Below, piece by piece: positions 8,730 to 17,308 of a stretch of 58,094 bases of DNA (the first letter of the stretch is position 1; each line of letters opens with the position of its first letter). Origin of the DNA: Desulfobulbaceae bacterium (GTDB lineage: Bacteria > Desulfobacterota > Desulfobulbia > Desulfobulbales > Desulfocapsaceae); contig JAABSV010000024.1 in assembly GCA_011390165.1 (NCBI GenBank), forward strand, positions 1 through 58,094, read 5' to 3'. Both the position numbers and the translations under genes were made by a program. Below the pieces are notes generated by a model, which worked only from the letters and a program-made list of their open reading frames with translations, had not been told where the DNA came from and did not search any database.

Positions 8730-9860
8730 TCAGTTCCCCAGGCAGGTTCCGACACTGCGGGCGGTACGCAGCCAGGGGTGGTCGGCGGGGACCAGCTTCT
8801 TCCTGCCCACCACCTTTTCCAGGGGGACCGCCCGGGTACCCTCACCCTCCACGGCCACCATCACCCCGAAACGGCCATCCTGGATGTAGTCGATGCAGGC
8901 GCTGCCGAGCCGCGTGGCCAGTACCCGGTCGGCAGCTGATGGGGTGCCGCCCCGCTGGGTGTGGCCGAGGATGGTCAGACGTGCCTCCAGGCCGGTCAGG
9001 GCCTCCAGATCCTCGCTCAACTGCAGGGTGTTGTTGCTCCGGCGAGTGGCGAATTCGGCCAGGGTCGCCGCCAGTTTCTTCTGTTCCTTCGAATCGCCCT
9101 TCTCCTTGGCCCGAACCATTTTTTCCTTTAATCCGGCCAGGCTCTTGTGCCCCTCGACACACATTGCCCCCTCGGCAACGGCAACGATGGAAAAGTTGGT
9201 GCCGCGCTGCTGCCGTTTGCGGATCGCCCGCGCCACGAGTTCGCGGTCGTAGGGGATCTCCGGGATGAGAATGACATCAGCGCCACCGGCCATCCCGGCC
9301 CCGAGGGCCAGCCAGCCGGCATTGTGTCCCATCACCTCCACCACGATGATCCGGTGGTGGCTGTGGGCGGTGGAGTGGAGGCGATCAATCGCCTCGGTGG
9401 CGATCTCCATGGCGGTGTGGAAACCGAAGGTGACATCGGTCAGCGCCACATCGTTGTCGATGGTCTTCGGCAAGGTGAGGATGTTCAGCCCCTTTTGCGC
9501 CAAACGGTAGGCATTCTTCTGGGTGCCGCCGCCGCCGATACAGACCAGGGCGTCGAGGTTGAGGCGCCGGTAGTTGTCACAGATCACCTCGGTCATATCC
9601 ATTACCTTGCCGGCCACCGGCATCCGGTGCGGTTTGTCACGACTGGTGCCGAGGATGGTTCCTCCCCGGGTGAGGATCGAGGAGAGGGTATCGCGGTCCA
9701 GTCGTACGGTGCGGTTCTCCATCAGGCCGCGAAAGCCGTCGCGAAAACCAACCACATCAATGGTGCCGGTGGCCAAGGCCGATTTGCCGATGGCGCGGAT
9801 TGCCGCATTCAGGCCGGGGCTGTCGCCGCCGGCGGTGAGGATGCCGATGTGCTTGTTCAT
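8730..9860 (-). CDS. 6-phosphofructokinase (PfkA superfamily, group with PKTIDND motif)
   Basis: 376 residues from the ATG at 9860 ([19 protein letters not shown]). The nucleotide loop is GGDSPGLNA (11-19), the phosphoryl-donor site reads IGGGGTQ (108-114) and the catalytic loop is LPKTIDND (130-137). In E. coli PfkA the corresponding residues are GGDGS and GTIDND. Lys at the PKTIDND position occurs in PPi-dependent and long-clade enzymes. Gly where a Mg-binding Asp or PPi-type Asp-Asp is expected resembles the GGEGT-type clade, which is usually ATP-dependent. ATP or PPi use is therefore undecided. It catalyses fructose-6-phosphate phosphorylation in glycolysis. It converges on pstB. A partial repeat element lies just upstream. 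Confidence 0.88.
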   Translation of the reverse strand: MNKHIGILTAGGDSPGLNAAIRAIGKSALATGTIDVVGFRDGFRGLMENRTVRLDRDTLSSILTRGGTILGTSRDKPHRMPVAGKVMDMTEVICDNYRRLNLDALVCIGGGGTQKNAYRLAQKGLNILTLPKTIDNDVALTDVTFGFHTAMEIATEAIDRLHSTAHSHHRIIVVEVMGHNAGWLALGAGMAGGADVILIPEIPYDRELVARAIRKRQQRGTNFSIVAVAEGAMCVEGHKSLAGLKEKMVRAKEKGDSKEQKKLAATLAEFATRRSNNTLQLSEDLEALTGLEARLTILGHTQRGGTPSAADRVLATRLGSACIDYIQDGRFGVMVAVEGEGTRAVPLEKVVGRKKLVPADHPWLRTARSVGTCLGN

Positions 9861-9895
9861 CTCTGTCGCCTGCTGGTGGTGGAAGGGGTTTTGTT

Positions 9896-9972
9896 TGTTC
9901 AGACAGACCGCGTACTGGAGGTGGCTCTGTACGGTGGCCTGACCGGGCGAAAATGGGGTGCTGGTGAACGGA
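9896..9972 (+). repeat. partial copy of inverted-repeat element family 2
   Basis: The right half of the family-2 element is present: GTTCAGACAGACCGC near 9898, then GGTGGCCTGACCGGGCG and AAAATGGGGTGC, ending TGGTGAACGG near 9971. It matches the copy at 46380-46527 closely. The left half is absent. It lies about 36 bp upstream of the phosphofructokinase start codon. Confidence 0.75.
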
Positions 9973-10137
9973 TAGCGGCAACCTACCATATCCGGCCGGT
10001 GGCAACAAGCGGAGAGCGTCCCGATCGGGGGGCTTCAACCCCTTCCTGCCGCTCCTCTTGCTGCATTGCCGGCCGGGCGTGGTCGCAGCGGAGGCTGGTG
10101 GACTTCGGGCCAGGCCTCGGGTAGGGGAAGAAGGGTG

Positions 10138-11544
10138 TCAGCGCCTGTCCACCGGCGACCCGGCAGGGCGGCGGAACCAGGAGAAAAAGATGCCGGCGGT
10201 ACAGAGGGCTGCCGAGAAAAGGAAGACGGTGTGCAGGCTCTGCAGGAAGAGGTGGTAGTTGGCCGGGGCGATTGGCTGGCGGCCGATAAGCAGGTTGAGG
10301 ACCACGGTGGCCATGGCCATGCTGAACATCTGGCCGAGCAGGCGCATGGTGGCGACGGTGCCGGAGGCAAGGCCGTAGTGGCGTTTTTCCACCGCCCCCA
10401 TGATCGCGCTCATGTTGGGGGAACTGAACAGGGCAAAACCGGTACCGAGAAGGATCAGGTTGCCGACGATCAGCGGCAGGCCGGTCTCCGGGGTGAGGCC
10501 GATAAAGAGGAGCACCCCGAGGACGGTGAGGCCCATGCCGGTGGTGGCGATCAGACGGGGTTCCCACTGGTCGGCGAAGCGGCCGGCGAAGGGGGAGAGG
10601 AGGGCCATCACCACCGGCTGGGCCATCAGCACCGTTCCGGCCAGATGGGGGGGCATACCTTTGAGGTACTGGAGGTAGAGGCTGAGCAGGAAGGTGACCG
10701 CAAAGGTGGCTGAGTAGTGGAGGAGGGCGGCCAGGCTGGAGTAGGCGAAAACCCGGTTGCTGGTGAAGAGCCGCAGTTCAAAGACCGGAAAGGGGGCGTG
10801 CTGCTGCTGGCGAAAAAAGAGCAGGAAAAAGCCGATCCCGGTAAGGAGCAGAAGTATGCCGGTGGTCTCCGGCAACCGGGTGGCGCCGTAGACCAGGGGG
10901 AGGATGGCCAGGGCGTAGAGGAGGCAGCCGGTGGTGTCGAGTCGCTGGCCGGGTTCGCCGCGCCATTCGCCGCGGAGAAAGTAGAGAGTCAGGGCGAGGG
11001 CGAGCAGTCCGACCGGCACCATGGCCAGAAAGATGCTCCGCCAGCCGAAATGCTGGGTGAGCAGCCCGCCGAGAAAGGGGCCGGCGGAGAGGCCGACATA
11101 GACCGCCGAGACGTAGATTCCGATCACCCGGCCGCGCCGGTTGGGGGGAAAGATGGAGGTGAGAATGGCCATGCCGGTGGTGACGAACATCGCCGCCCCC
11201 AGCCCTTGCAGCACCCTGGTGGCGATGAGCATGGTGGTCGAGTCGATGGCCACCGCCGCTGCCGAACCCAGGGTGTACACTCCGATACCGGTGGCGAAGA
11301 GCCGTTTTCGGCCATGGATGTCGGCGATCTTGCCGGCCGGCACCAGCCCCACCGCCATCGCCAGCATGTAGGCGGTGGCAACCCAGCCGAGTTGGACGGC
11401 ATCCATCTGCAGTTCGGCCTGGATGGTCGGCAGGGCGACATTGACCGCAGAGATCATGAACGGTCCGAGAAAGGAGGTGAGGGTGGCCACAAAGAGGGCC
11501 GAACGTTCCAGGGGGCTGTGGCGCTGTTGTCCGCTGTCGGTCAT
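10138..11544 (-). CDS. MFS transporter, DHA2/EmrB-like drug exporter
   Basis: 468 residues from the ATG at 11544, chosen because AAGGAG lies 8 nt upstream; an in-frame ATG at 11580 has no such site. The protein is almost entirely hydrophobic helices (about 14 predicted by eye). Motif A is AGKIADIHGRKRLF between TM2 and TM3, RVLQGLGAAMF matches TM4 motif B, and GPFLGGLLTQHFGWRSIF matches motif C, which is characteristic of proton-driven antiporters. Such proteins export drugs or metabolites from the inner membrane. No TetR/MarR regulator or adaptor protein lies next to it, so the substrate is unknown. Confidence 0.82.
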   Translation of the reverse strand: MTDSGQQRHSPLERSALFVATLTSFLGPFMISAVNVALPTIQAELQMDAVQLGWVATAYMLAMAVGLVPAGKIADIHGRKRLFATGIGVYTLGSAAAVAIDSTTMLIATRVLQGLGAAMFVTTGMAILTSIFPPNRRGRVIGIYVSAVYVGLSAGPFLGGLLTQHFGWRSIFLAMVPVGLLALALTLYFLRGEWRGEPGQRLDTTGCLLYALAILPLVYGATRLPETTGILLLLTGIGFFLLFFRQQQHAPFPVFELRLFTSNRVFAYSSLAALLHYSATFAVTFLLSLYLQYLKGMPPHLAGTVLMAQPVVMALLSPFAGRFADQWEPRLIATTGMGLTVLGVLLFIGLTPETGLPLIVGNLILLGTGFALFSSPNMSAIMGAVEKRHYGLASGTVATMRLLGQMFSMAMATVVLNLLIGRQPIAPANYHLFLQSLHTVFLFSAALCTAGIFFSWFRRPAGSPVDRR

Positions 11545-11801
11545 TTCTGCCGTCTCCTTCTGGGCCGGCGGGAAGGGCAACCGGGACGTTTGCGGGTAAA
11601 AGAGGTGTGAATCGGGGGGCGGGGATGGCCGGCATCCCCTTGTCGAGCCGGCCGCGTGGCCAGACCGCCCTGGAAAAGGATTTCTAGCAGATTTCGGCCG
11701 TTTTTTCCGGTATTTTTTGACTCTTTTTTTCTAGTGAGGCAACAGGTCGACGACGAAATCCACACTTCCCTTTTTTGACCGGCCGGTGCCGAGCACCATG
11801 A

Positions 11802-11837
11802 ATTATCGACATAATTGTTGACAGTATTGCCGATAAT
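11802..11837. promoter_or_regulatory. 36-bp palindromic operator-like site, copy 1
   Basis: An imperfect palindrome with outer arms ATTATCG (11802-11808) and CGATAAT (11831-11837) around an inner TGT-TG-ACA sharing the same centre; 13 of 18 pairs match. A near-identical copy lies at 12829. The TTGTnnACAA-like core suits a GntR/FCD repressor. The site is about 215 bp upstream of the gntR gene at 12052, so autoregulation is a reasonable inference. Confidence 0.6.
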
Positions 11838-11880
11838 GGTATTCTGCCTTACCGGCATGCGGTGCGAAAGGATAACCATA

Positions 11881-12020
11881 GGCTGCCTTGAAAAATTCGA
11901 ATTTCCGTTCAAAATCAAGGTGAAAGAAAACAATTTTTCACAAACATATAGTTGATATTCCGAGGACAAATTGTTTTCGTTCAACACAGAGATTGGGCGG
12001 AAATACCATTTTTCAAGGTA
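11881..12020 (+). repeat. MITE-like element family 1, copy A
   Basis: About 140 bp with terminal inverted repeats: the left end has CCTTGAAAAATTCGAATTTC, and the right end has the inverse of CCTTGAAAAATGGTATTTCC. It shares its interior with the copies at 15537 and 54680 (for example GTTGATATTCC and CAGAGATTGGGCGG). No coding potential. It separates operator copy 1 from gntR and ends 31 bp before the gntR start. The rest of the 11545-12051 gap holds only the operator. Confidence 0.8.
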
Positions 12021-12051
12021 ACCGATAGAGAAAAAAGGGCAGGAAACGAGA

Positions 12052-12711
12052 ATGCTTTCGGAATCAAGAGGAAAGGAAAAAGTGCTGGAGGTGGCAAGGG
12101 CACTTGAACTGGACATCGTCCTTGGCCGCCTCTATCCGCGTGAGCGGCTGGTTGAGGAGCATCTGGTGAAACGGTTTGCCTCCACCCGCCATGTCATCCG
12201 TCAGGCGCTCAACGAACTGGAAGGGGCCGGGCTCCTGGTACGCGAAACCAACAAGGGTACGGCGGTCTGTGAGTACAGCGCTGAAGAGGTCAACCAACTC
12301 TATCAGATGCGCGAATTTGTCGAGCGGCAAGCGGCCCTGCTCATCCCTCTGCCCATATCAGCGGCCAATGTTCTCCAGTTGCAGGCCATCTGTGCCAGGC
12401 ATGCCCAGGCCATTGAAGAGTCGGACATGCTGAAAGTGGTTGCCGCCAACAAGGAGTTCCATCAGGTGCTGTTTCGCCTCTGCGGCAACAACTTCCTCGC
12501 CGATGTCATCGACGACATGGCGAAAAAATCAAACCTGGTGCGTTTCACCATCGGCACCGACTTTGCCCTCCTCAAGCAGGCCAGGGATGAGCACTTTCAG
12601 ATTCTGGCCGCCCTGCAGGGCAGGGATAATGCCCGGCTGGCAGAGATATGCGTCCAGCATATCCAGCCATCCCGACTGATGTATCTGCAGAAGCGGGGAC
12701 ATCGTATTTGA
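12052..12711 (+). CDS. GntR-family transcriptional regulator (FCD domain), island regulator 1
   Basis: 219 residues. The N-terminal winged helix (about 15-75) contains the GntR pattern IVLGRLYPRERLVEEHLVKR, then STRHVIRQALNELEGAGLL. The C-terminal FCD ligand domain follows, with likely metal or effector residues in EFHQVLF, DEHFQIL and VQHI. FCD regulators usually sense organic acids. It lies at the head of the sugar-acid block in the same direction. Twin 36-bp palindromes sit upstream of it and between it and the next gene, which suggests that it represses both its own promoter and the DapA-like operon until an acid inducer binds. Confidence 0.87.
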   Translation: MLSESRGKEKVLEVARALELDIVLGRLYPRERLVEEHLVKRFASTRHVIRQALNELEGAGLLVRETNKGTAVCEYSAEEVNQLYQMREFVERQAALLIPLPISAANVLQLQAICARHAQAIEESDMLKVVAANKEFHQVLFRLCGNNFLADVIDDMAKKSNLVRFTIGTDFALLKQARDEHFQILAALQGRDNARLAEICVQHIQPSRLMYLQKRGHRI

Positions 12712-12828
12712 ACAGGCAGGAGCGGCAAGATCGTATCTGACCAGGGGCTGCTGCCCCGGCAAGGGGCCGGAGATTCTTTTTGAAGCCAGTCGCAACCGCC
12801 ACCGGCACCCCCGGCTCCCCCCCTTGCT

Positions 12829-12864
12829 GTTATCGACATAATTGTTGACAATATTGCCGATAAT
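12829..12864. promoter_or_regulatory. 36-bp palindromic operator-like site, copy 2
   Basis: It matches copy 1 almost base for base (TTATCGACATAATTGTTGAC, then ACAATATTGCCGATAATGG in overlapping reading). Its core is slightly more symmetric: AATTGT-TG-ACAATA. It lies 128 bp before the DapA-family start codon and 118 bp after gntR, the expected position for an operon operator. Confidence 0.62.
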
Positions 12865-12991
12865 GGTATCCTCATCGGTAATACGGTCCCGGCAGGCCTC
12901 TTGCTGAGAGAAGATTTTGCCGGCCAGCCAACATGTATGCCGCCAGGAAAGGGGTAAAAAGAGGTTGATTGCTAGCCGACAGGGGGAAGAG

Positions 12992-13924
12992 ATGCAGAGT
13001 AAGAAACTGATGACCGGTGTGCTGTCACCGGTGATAACACCGTTCACCGACGATCTGCAGCCGGATGCGGAGATGCTGATCAGACAGTGTCGCTGGCTGG
13101 TCGACAACAATGTCGGCCTGGCCGTCTTCGGCACCAACTCCGAGGCCAACTCGATGAGCACCCCGGAGAAGATTTCTCTCCTCGAGAAGCTGGTCGAGGC
13201 GGGGCTGCCGGTCGAGCGGATGATGCCGGGCACCGGCTGCTGCGCCATCCCCGACACGGTGGAGTTGACCCGGCATGCGGTCAATCTCGGCTGCGCCGGC
13301 GTCCTGATGCTGCCGCCCTTTTACTACAAAGGGGTCAGCGACGAGGGACTCTTCCGCTCCTATGCGGAAGTGATCGAGCGGGTCGGCGACAGCCGTCTGC
13401 GCATCTACCTCTACCATATTCCGCCGGTGGCCCAGGTCGCCATTACTCTCCCCCTCATCGAACGTCTGCTGAAGAGCTATCCGGGAACGGTGGTGGGGAT
13501 CAAGGACAGCTCTGGAGACTGGAACAACACCAAGACGATGCTGGAACAGTTTGCCTCCGACCAGTTCCATATCTTTCCCGGGGCGGAAACCTTCCTGCTC
13601 GAGGCCCTGCGCCACGGCGGGGCGGGCTGCATCAGTGCCACCGCCAATGTCAATCCCCGGGCGATCGCTCGCCTTGCCGACAGCTGGCAGGACGATGATG
13701 CCGACGAGCAGCAGGCCGGCCTGAACCAAGTGCGGGGCGTCTTCCAGCGCTACCCGATGATTCCGGCGATGAAGGCAGTTGTCGCCCACCACTCCGGGTT
13801 GAGCGGCTGGAAGCGGGTACGGCCGCCGCTCACCGAGTGCCCGGAGGCACAACTGAACGAACTGCTCACCGCCCTTGCCGCCGTCAATTTTTCGATGAAC
13901 GGTCTGGAGAGCGACCATGGTTGA
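12992..13924 (+). CDS. DapA/NAL-family aldolase or dehydratase
   Basis: 310 residues from the ATG at 12992, preceded by AGGGGGAAG. A (beta/alpha)8 class I aldolase-family enzyme. The GTNSEANSMS loop stands where DapA has GTTGE. The catalytic Tyr is in YLYHIPP and the Schiff-base Lys in VVGIKDSSGDW. Family members split or dehydrate 2-keto-3-deoxy acids, N-acetylneuraminate or dihydrodipicolinate precursors. Placement with a UxaA-family dehydratase (8-bp gene overlap) points to a 2-keto-3-deoxy sugar acid rather than lysine synthesis. Exact substrate cannot be read from sequence. Confidence 0.85.
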   Translation: MQSKKLMTGVLSPVITPFTDDLQPDAEMLIRQCRWLVDNNVGLAVFGTNSEANSMSTPEKISLLEKLVEAGLPVERMMPGTGCCAIPDTVELTRHAVNLGCAGVLMLPPFYYKGVSDEGLFRSYAEVIERVGDSRLRIYLYHIPPVAQVAITLPLIERLLKSYPGTVVGIKDSSGDWNNTKTMLEQFASDQFHIFPGAETFLLEALRHGGAGCISATANVNPRAIARLADSWQDDDADEQQAGLNQVRGVFQRYPMIPAMKAVVAHHSGLSGWKRVRPPLTECPEAQLNELLTALAAVNFSMNGLESDHG

Positions 13925-15464
13925 GCAGGGGGGGAAGAGGATAGCTGGTTCGGTGATTCGCCTCCACCCCGAAGATAACGTGGTGATCGCCATTGTAGAG
14001 ATTAGCCAGGGTGAGGCCATAGCCAGTGAGGGTCTCACCGCCCAAGAGCCGGTTGCTGCCGGCCACAAGCTGGCGGTGCAGGCTATTGCCAAGGGAGAGG
14101 CGATCCGGAAATACAACACCGTCATCGGTTTCGCCGCCAACGATATCGCCCCGGGCAGCTCGGTGCATAACCATAACGTGGTGTTTCGCGATCTTGACCG
14201 TGACTACGCCTACGCCAGCGAATACAAGCCCACCGAGTTTCTCCCGGAGGCGGAGCGGGCGACCTTTCAGGGGATCGTTCGTGACGATGGCCGGGTGGCG
14301 ACCCGGAACTTCATTGGCATCTGTTCGACGGTAAACTGTTCGGCCACGGTGGTCAGAAAGATAGCCGAGTGGTTTACCCCGGAGCGCCTGGCCGACTACC
14401 CCAATGTCGATGGTGTGGTTGCCTTCAGCCACCCCCTCGGCTGCGGTTGTGAGATGACCGGCGAGGCGATGGATCAACTGCGCCGGACCATTGCCGGTTT
14501 TGCCAGCCACGTCAACCTGGCGGCCACCCTGATTGTCGGCCTGGGCTGTGAACGAAACCAGGTCAGCGATCTGCTGCAGGCCCACAATCTGAAGCCCGGA
14601 CCCCGCTTGCGCACCTTCACCATGCAGGAGGTGGGCGGTACACGAAAAACCATCGAGGCGGGTGTCGCTGCGGTCAAGGAACTGCTGCCGGCCGCCAACC
14701 GGGTCAGCCGTACCACGGTGCCGGTCAGCCATCTCATCGTCGGCCTCGAGTGTGGCGGCTCGGATGGCTTTTCCTCCATCACCGCCAACCCCGCCCTGGG
14801 CGCGGCCGTCGATATCCTGGTGCGCCATGGCGGCACCGCCATTCTCAGCGAGACGCCGGAGGTGTACGGTGCCGAACACACCCTGACCAGACGCGCCGTT
14901 TCCGTTGCGGTGGGAAAGAAACTGATCGAGCGGATCCGCTGGTGGAAAGATGTCTATTCGGTGGGCCGTGATGTCCAGATCAACGGGGTGGTCAGCCCCG
15001 GCAACCAGGTGGGTGGCCTGGCCAACATTCTCGAAAAGTCACTGGGCTCGGCAATGAAGGGGGGGACCGGACCACTCATGGAGGTCTACCGCTATGCCGA
15101 GAAAGTCGAGGCCAAAGGGCTGGTCTTCATGGACACACCCGGCTATGACCCGCCATCGGTAACCGGCCAGATTGCCGGCGGCGCCACCCTCATCGCCTTT
15201 ACCACCGGACGGGGCTCGATGTTTGGCTCGAAACCTTCGCCCTGCCTGAAACTGGCGACCAATTCGGCCATGTTCCGGCGGCTCGAGGAGGACATGGACA
15301 TCAATTGCGGCGAGATTCTCGATGGGAAGAAGAGCGTCGAAGAAATGGGCCAGGCGATCTTCGAACTGATGCTTGCCACCGCCTCGGGGGAAAAAAGCAA
15401 GAGTGAACTGCTCGGTCTCGGCGACAATGAGTTTGCCATCTGGGATATCGGTATCATGGGCTGA
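13917..15464 (+). CDS. UxaA-family (altronate/galactarate) dehydratase-like hydrolyase
   Basis: 515 residues. The first ~85 form an SAF-like domain (VIRLHPEDNVVIAIVEI, then GHKLAVQAIAKGEAIRKY). The UxaA catalytic region follows: GRVATRNFIGICSTVNCSAT, SHPLGCGCEMTG, LGCERNQ, GLECGGSDGFSSITANPALG and DTPGYDPPSVTGQIAGGA. Classical enzymes have separate or fused SAF and UxaA parts and use iron to dehydrate D-altronate or D-galactarate to 2-keto-3-deoxy acids. Here both are fused. Translation is coupled to the upstream lyase, whose likely substrate is this enzyme's product. Substrate assignment beyond a sugar acid is inference. Confidence 0.88.
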   Translation: MVEQGGKRIAGSVIRLHPEDNVVIAIVEISQGEAIASEGLTAQEPVAAGHKLAVQAIAKGEAIRKYNTVIGFAANDIAPGSSVHNHNVVFRDLDRDYAYASEYKPTEFLPEAERATFQGIVRDDGRVATRNFIGICSTVNCSATVVRKIAEWFTPERLADYPNVDGVVAFSHPLGCGCEMTGEAMDQLRRTIAGFASHVNLAATLIVGLGCERNQVSDLLQAHNLKPGPRLRTFTMQEVGGTRKTIEAGVAAVKELLPAANRVSRTTVPVSHLIVGLECGGSDGFSSITANPALGAAVDILVRHGGTAILSETPEVYGAEHTLTRRAVSVAVGKKLIERIRWWKDVYSVGRDVQINGVVSPGNQVGGLANILEKSLGSAMKGGTGPLMEVYRYAEKVEAKGLVFMDTPGYDPPSVTGQIAGGATLIAFTTGRGSMFGSKPSPCLKLATNSAMFRRLEEDMDINCGEILDGKKSVEEMGQAIFELMLATASGEKSKSELLGLGDNEFAIWDIGIMG

Positions 15465-15536
15465 CCAGCCGGCCCAGTTCAGCCAACCCTTTTAAGGTGC
15501 CGAGGTATTCCCGGTACCCTGAAAAAACAGATTTAT

Positions 15537-15674
15537 GGCTGCCTTGAAAAATTCGAATTTCCGTTCAAAATCAAGGCGAAAGAAAACAATTTGCCGCAGG
15601 CATACAGTTGATATTCCGGGGACAAATTTTTTCTTTCAACGCAGAGATTGGGCGGAAATACCCTTTTTCAAGGT
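15537..15674 (+). repeat. MITE-like element family 1, copy B
   Basis: Same layout and orientation as the copy at 11881: left end GGCTGCCTTGAAAAATTCG, right end TTTTTCAAGGTGG. It fills most of the 287-bp gap between the UxaA-like gene and TTT transporter 1. No gene in the gap. Confidence 0.8.
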
Positions 15675-15751
15675 GGTCTTATGTGTCAACCGCGGCTTGT
15701 AGGCCGTATCGTAACCGTACCTCAGGTTATTTAACTTAAGGAGGTAGTAAG

Positions 15752-16741
15752 ATGATGAAGACTATAAAAACCACGAGTTTGGCCATGGCGGCGATTGTTG
15801 CGCTGGGTGGATTCCTGGCCGGGAACAGCCTGGCCGCCGACTATCCGAGCAAATCAATATCGGTGCTCCAGGGGTTCAAGCCGGGTGGTGGCAGCGATGC
15901 CCTGGCCCAGTTGACCCAGCCGTATCTGGAAAAGGTTATCGGCGAGAGTTTTGTCAACCAGTACATTCCCGGGGCGACAGGGGCCATAGCCTGGACCCAG
16001 TTGGCCAAGCAGACCAAAGCGGACGGGTATACCATCTCGATCACCAATACCCCGATGCTGATGACCAACTACATCATGAACGAGGAGATCAAGTACGATA
16101 TCGACGAACTGACTCCCATTGCCAACGTCGTGACTGATCCCGGCATAGTGGTGGTCTCCAAGGAGAGCCCCTACACCACTATTCAAGAATTTTTCGAGGC
16201 CGCCAAGGCCAAGCCGGGGATGCTGACGGTGGGGAACTCCGGGGTTGGCGGTGACGATTTCTTCACCACCCTGATCGTCGAAAAGGCCACCGGCCTCAAG
16301 TTCCAGATGATTCCCTTCCAGGGTGACGGACCCTCCTGGCAGGCGGCCATGGGCGGGAAAATTGATGCCAGTTTCAACAACCTCGGTATCACCTTCCCGC
16401 AGATCAAGGCGGGCAACCTGCGGCCGCTGGTTCTCTTTGCCGAGAAACGCGACTCCAACCTCCCCGACGTTCCCACCCTGAAGGAACTCGGCTATGATGT
16501 CGCCTCCGGGTCGTCCCGCGGCTACAGTGCCCCGAAGGGGATTCCCGCCGAGGCACGGGATGCCCTGATCAACGCCTTCCGCAAGATCGCCGAAGATCCG
16601 GCCTTCGCCAAGACGGCGGCCGATCGGGCCCTCACCCTTGACATGAAATACGGCGACGAGTATGTCGCCTACCTGCAGAAGCAGGAAGAGGACTTCGCCA
16701 AGATCTGGGAAGAGGTCAAGAGCCAGTACCAGAACAAGTAG
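15752..16741 (+). CDS. TTT transporter 1 substrate-binding protein (TctC/Bug family)
   Basis: A 329-residue periplasmic binding protein with a signal peptide ending NSLAA, followed by DYPSKSISVLQGFKPGGGSD, the N-terminal hallmark of TctC/Bug proteins. Further motifs are IPGATGAIAWTQLAKQ and a late LKELGYDV. The SD TAAGGAGGT is strong. Family knowledge: Bug proteins bind carboxylates such as citrate, tartrate or other hydroxy acids and hand them to TctA/TctB. Together with its neighbours it would import the acid processed by the flanking dehydratases. A hairpin plus T-run follows and may raise its level above the membrane subunits. Confidence 0.9.
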   Translation: MMKTIKTTSLAMAAIVALGGFLAGNSLAADYPSKSISVLQGFKPGGGSDALAQLTQPYLEKVIGESFVNQYIPGATGAIAWTQLAKQTKADGYTISITNTPMLMTNYIMNEEIKYDIDELTPIANVVTDPGIVVVSKESPYTTIQEFFEAAKAKPGMLTVGNSGVGGDDFFTTLIVEKATGLKFQMIPFQGDGPSWQAAMGGKIDASFNNLGITFPQIKAGNLRPLVLFAEKRDSNLPDVPTLKELGYDVASGSSRGYSAPKGIPAEARDALINAFRKIAEDPAFAKTAADRALTLDMKYGDEYVAYLQKQEEDFAKIWEEVKSQYQNK

Positions 16742-16753
16742 GGTCAATGCCCA

Positions 16754-16797
16754 GGCGGGGGCCGTCGACAAGGCGGCTCCTGCCGGCTCTTTTTTTG
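16754..16797 (+). terminator. attenuator-like hairpin between tctC and tctB (block 1)
   Basis: GGCGGGGGCCG (16754-16764) can pair with CGGCTCCTGCC (16774-16784) with two mismatches, and seven or more T follow after GGCTC. The structure is imperfect. The position is typical for partial termination that favours the binding protein. Confidence 0.5.
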
Positions 16798-16810
16798 TGG
16801 AGATACCAGC

Positions 16811-17296
16811 ATGAAAAAACTCATCCCGTATGGTCTTTTTGCGGGAGCCATCGGCTTCGTCGCGGTAGTCTTTTTTATTGATACCCTCGATATGACGAAG
16901 GCGGCCTATGAATTGCCTCGTATCCTCATTGTCCTGGTACTCTTCCTTCTGGTGCTGATGCTGGTGGAGCGTTACTACCTGCTCGGCAGGCCGACGCCCT
17001 TGACGGACGGACCGGACGAGGGCCTCGCTGCCGCTCTCCCGGCGGAAGGTGGGGAGGTGAGTGTCAGCCGTATCGCGGTGTTCGTCACCCTGCTGGTGAC
17101 GTACGTCGTGATCATCAAACCCCTTGGCTATTTTCTCGCCACACCGCTTTTTCTCCTGGCGGTATTCAGCTATCTGCGGGCGACCAAAATGGTGTGGATT
17201 GTCCTCATCAGCGTCGGTTTTACCGTCTTTGTCTACCTACTGTTCGTGCTGTTCCTCAACCTGCCGGTACCCATGGGTATCATGGCCCAGGACTAG
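16811..17296 (+). CDS. TTT transporter 1 small membrane subunit (TctB)
   Basis: 161 residues with about four TM segments: YGLFAGAIGFVAVVFFI, ILIVLVLFLLVLMLV, VFVTLLVTYVVII and VLISVGFTVFVYLLFVLF. A charged loop of about 30 residues sits in the middle. Size and topology fit TctB, and the gene lies between tctC and tctA with 12 bp to tctA. TctB sequences are poorly conserved, so the call rests on position and topology. Confidence 0.83.
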   Translation: MKKLIPYGLFAGAIGFVAVVFFIDTLDMTKAAYELPRILIVLVLFLLVLMLVERYYLLGRPTPLTDGPDEGLAAALPAEGGEVSVSRIAVFVTLLVTYVVIIKPLGYFLATPLFLLAVFSYLRATKMVWIVLISVGFTVFVYLLFVLFLNLPVPMGIMAQD

Positions 17297-17308
17297 GAGT
17301 ACCCTGCC

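Noticed and set aside
11541..12116. A 191-codon minus-strand frame in the gap before the first GntR gene
   Set aside because: It runs through the MITE copy and the operator. Its residues repeat wherever the element occurs (compare the 54680 copy), so it is translated repeat, not a gene.
12529..13284. A 251-codon minus-strand frame across the GntR end and the operator
   Set aside because: It crosses two real genes and the palindromic operator, with no domain.
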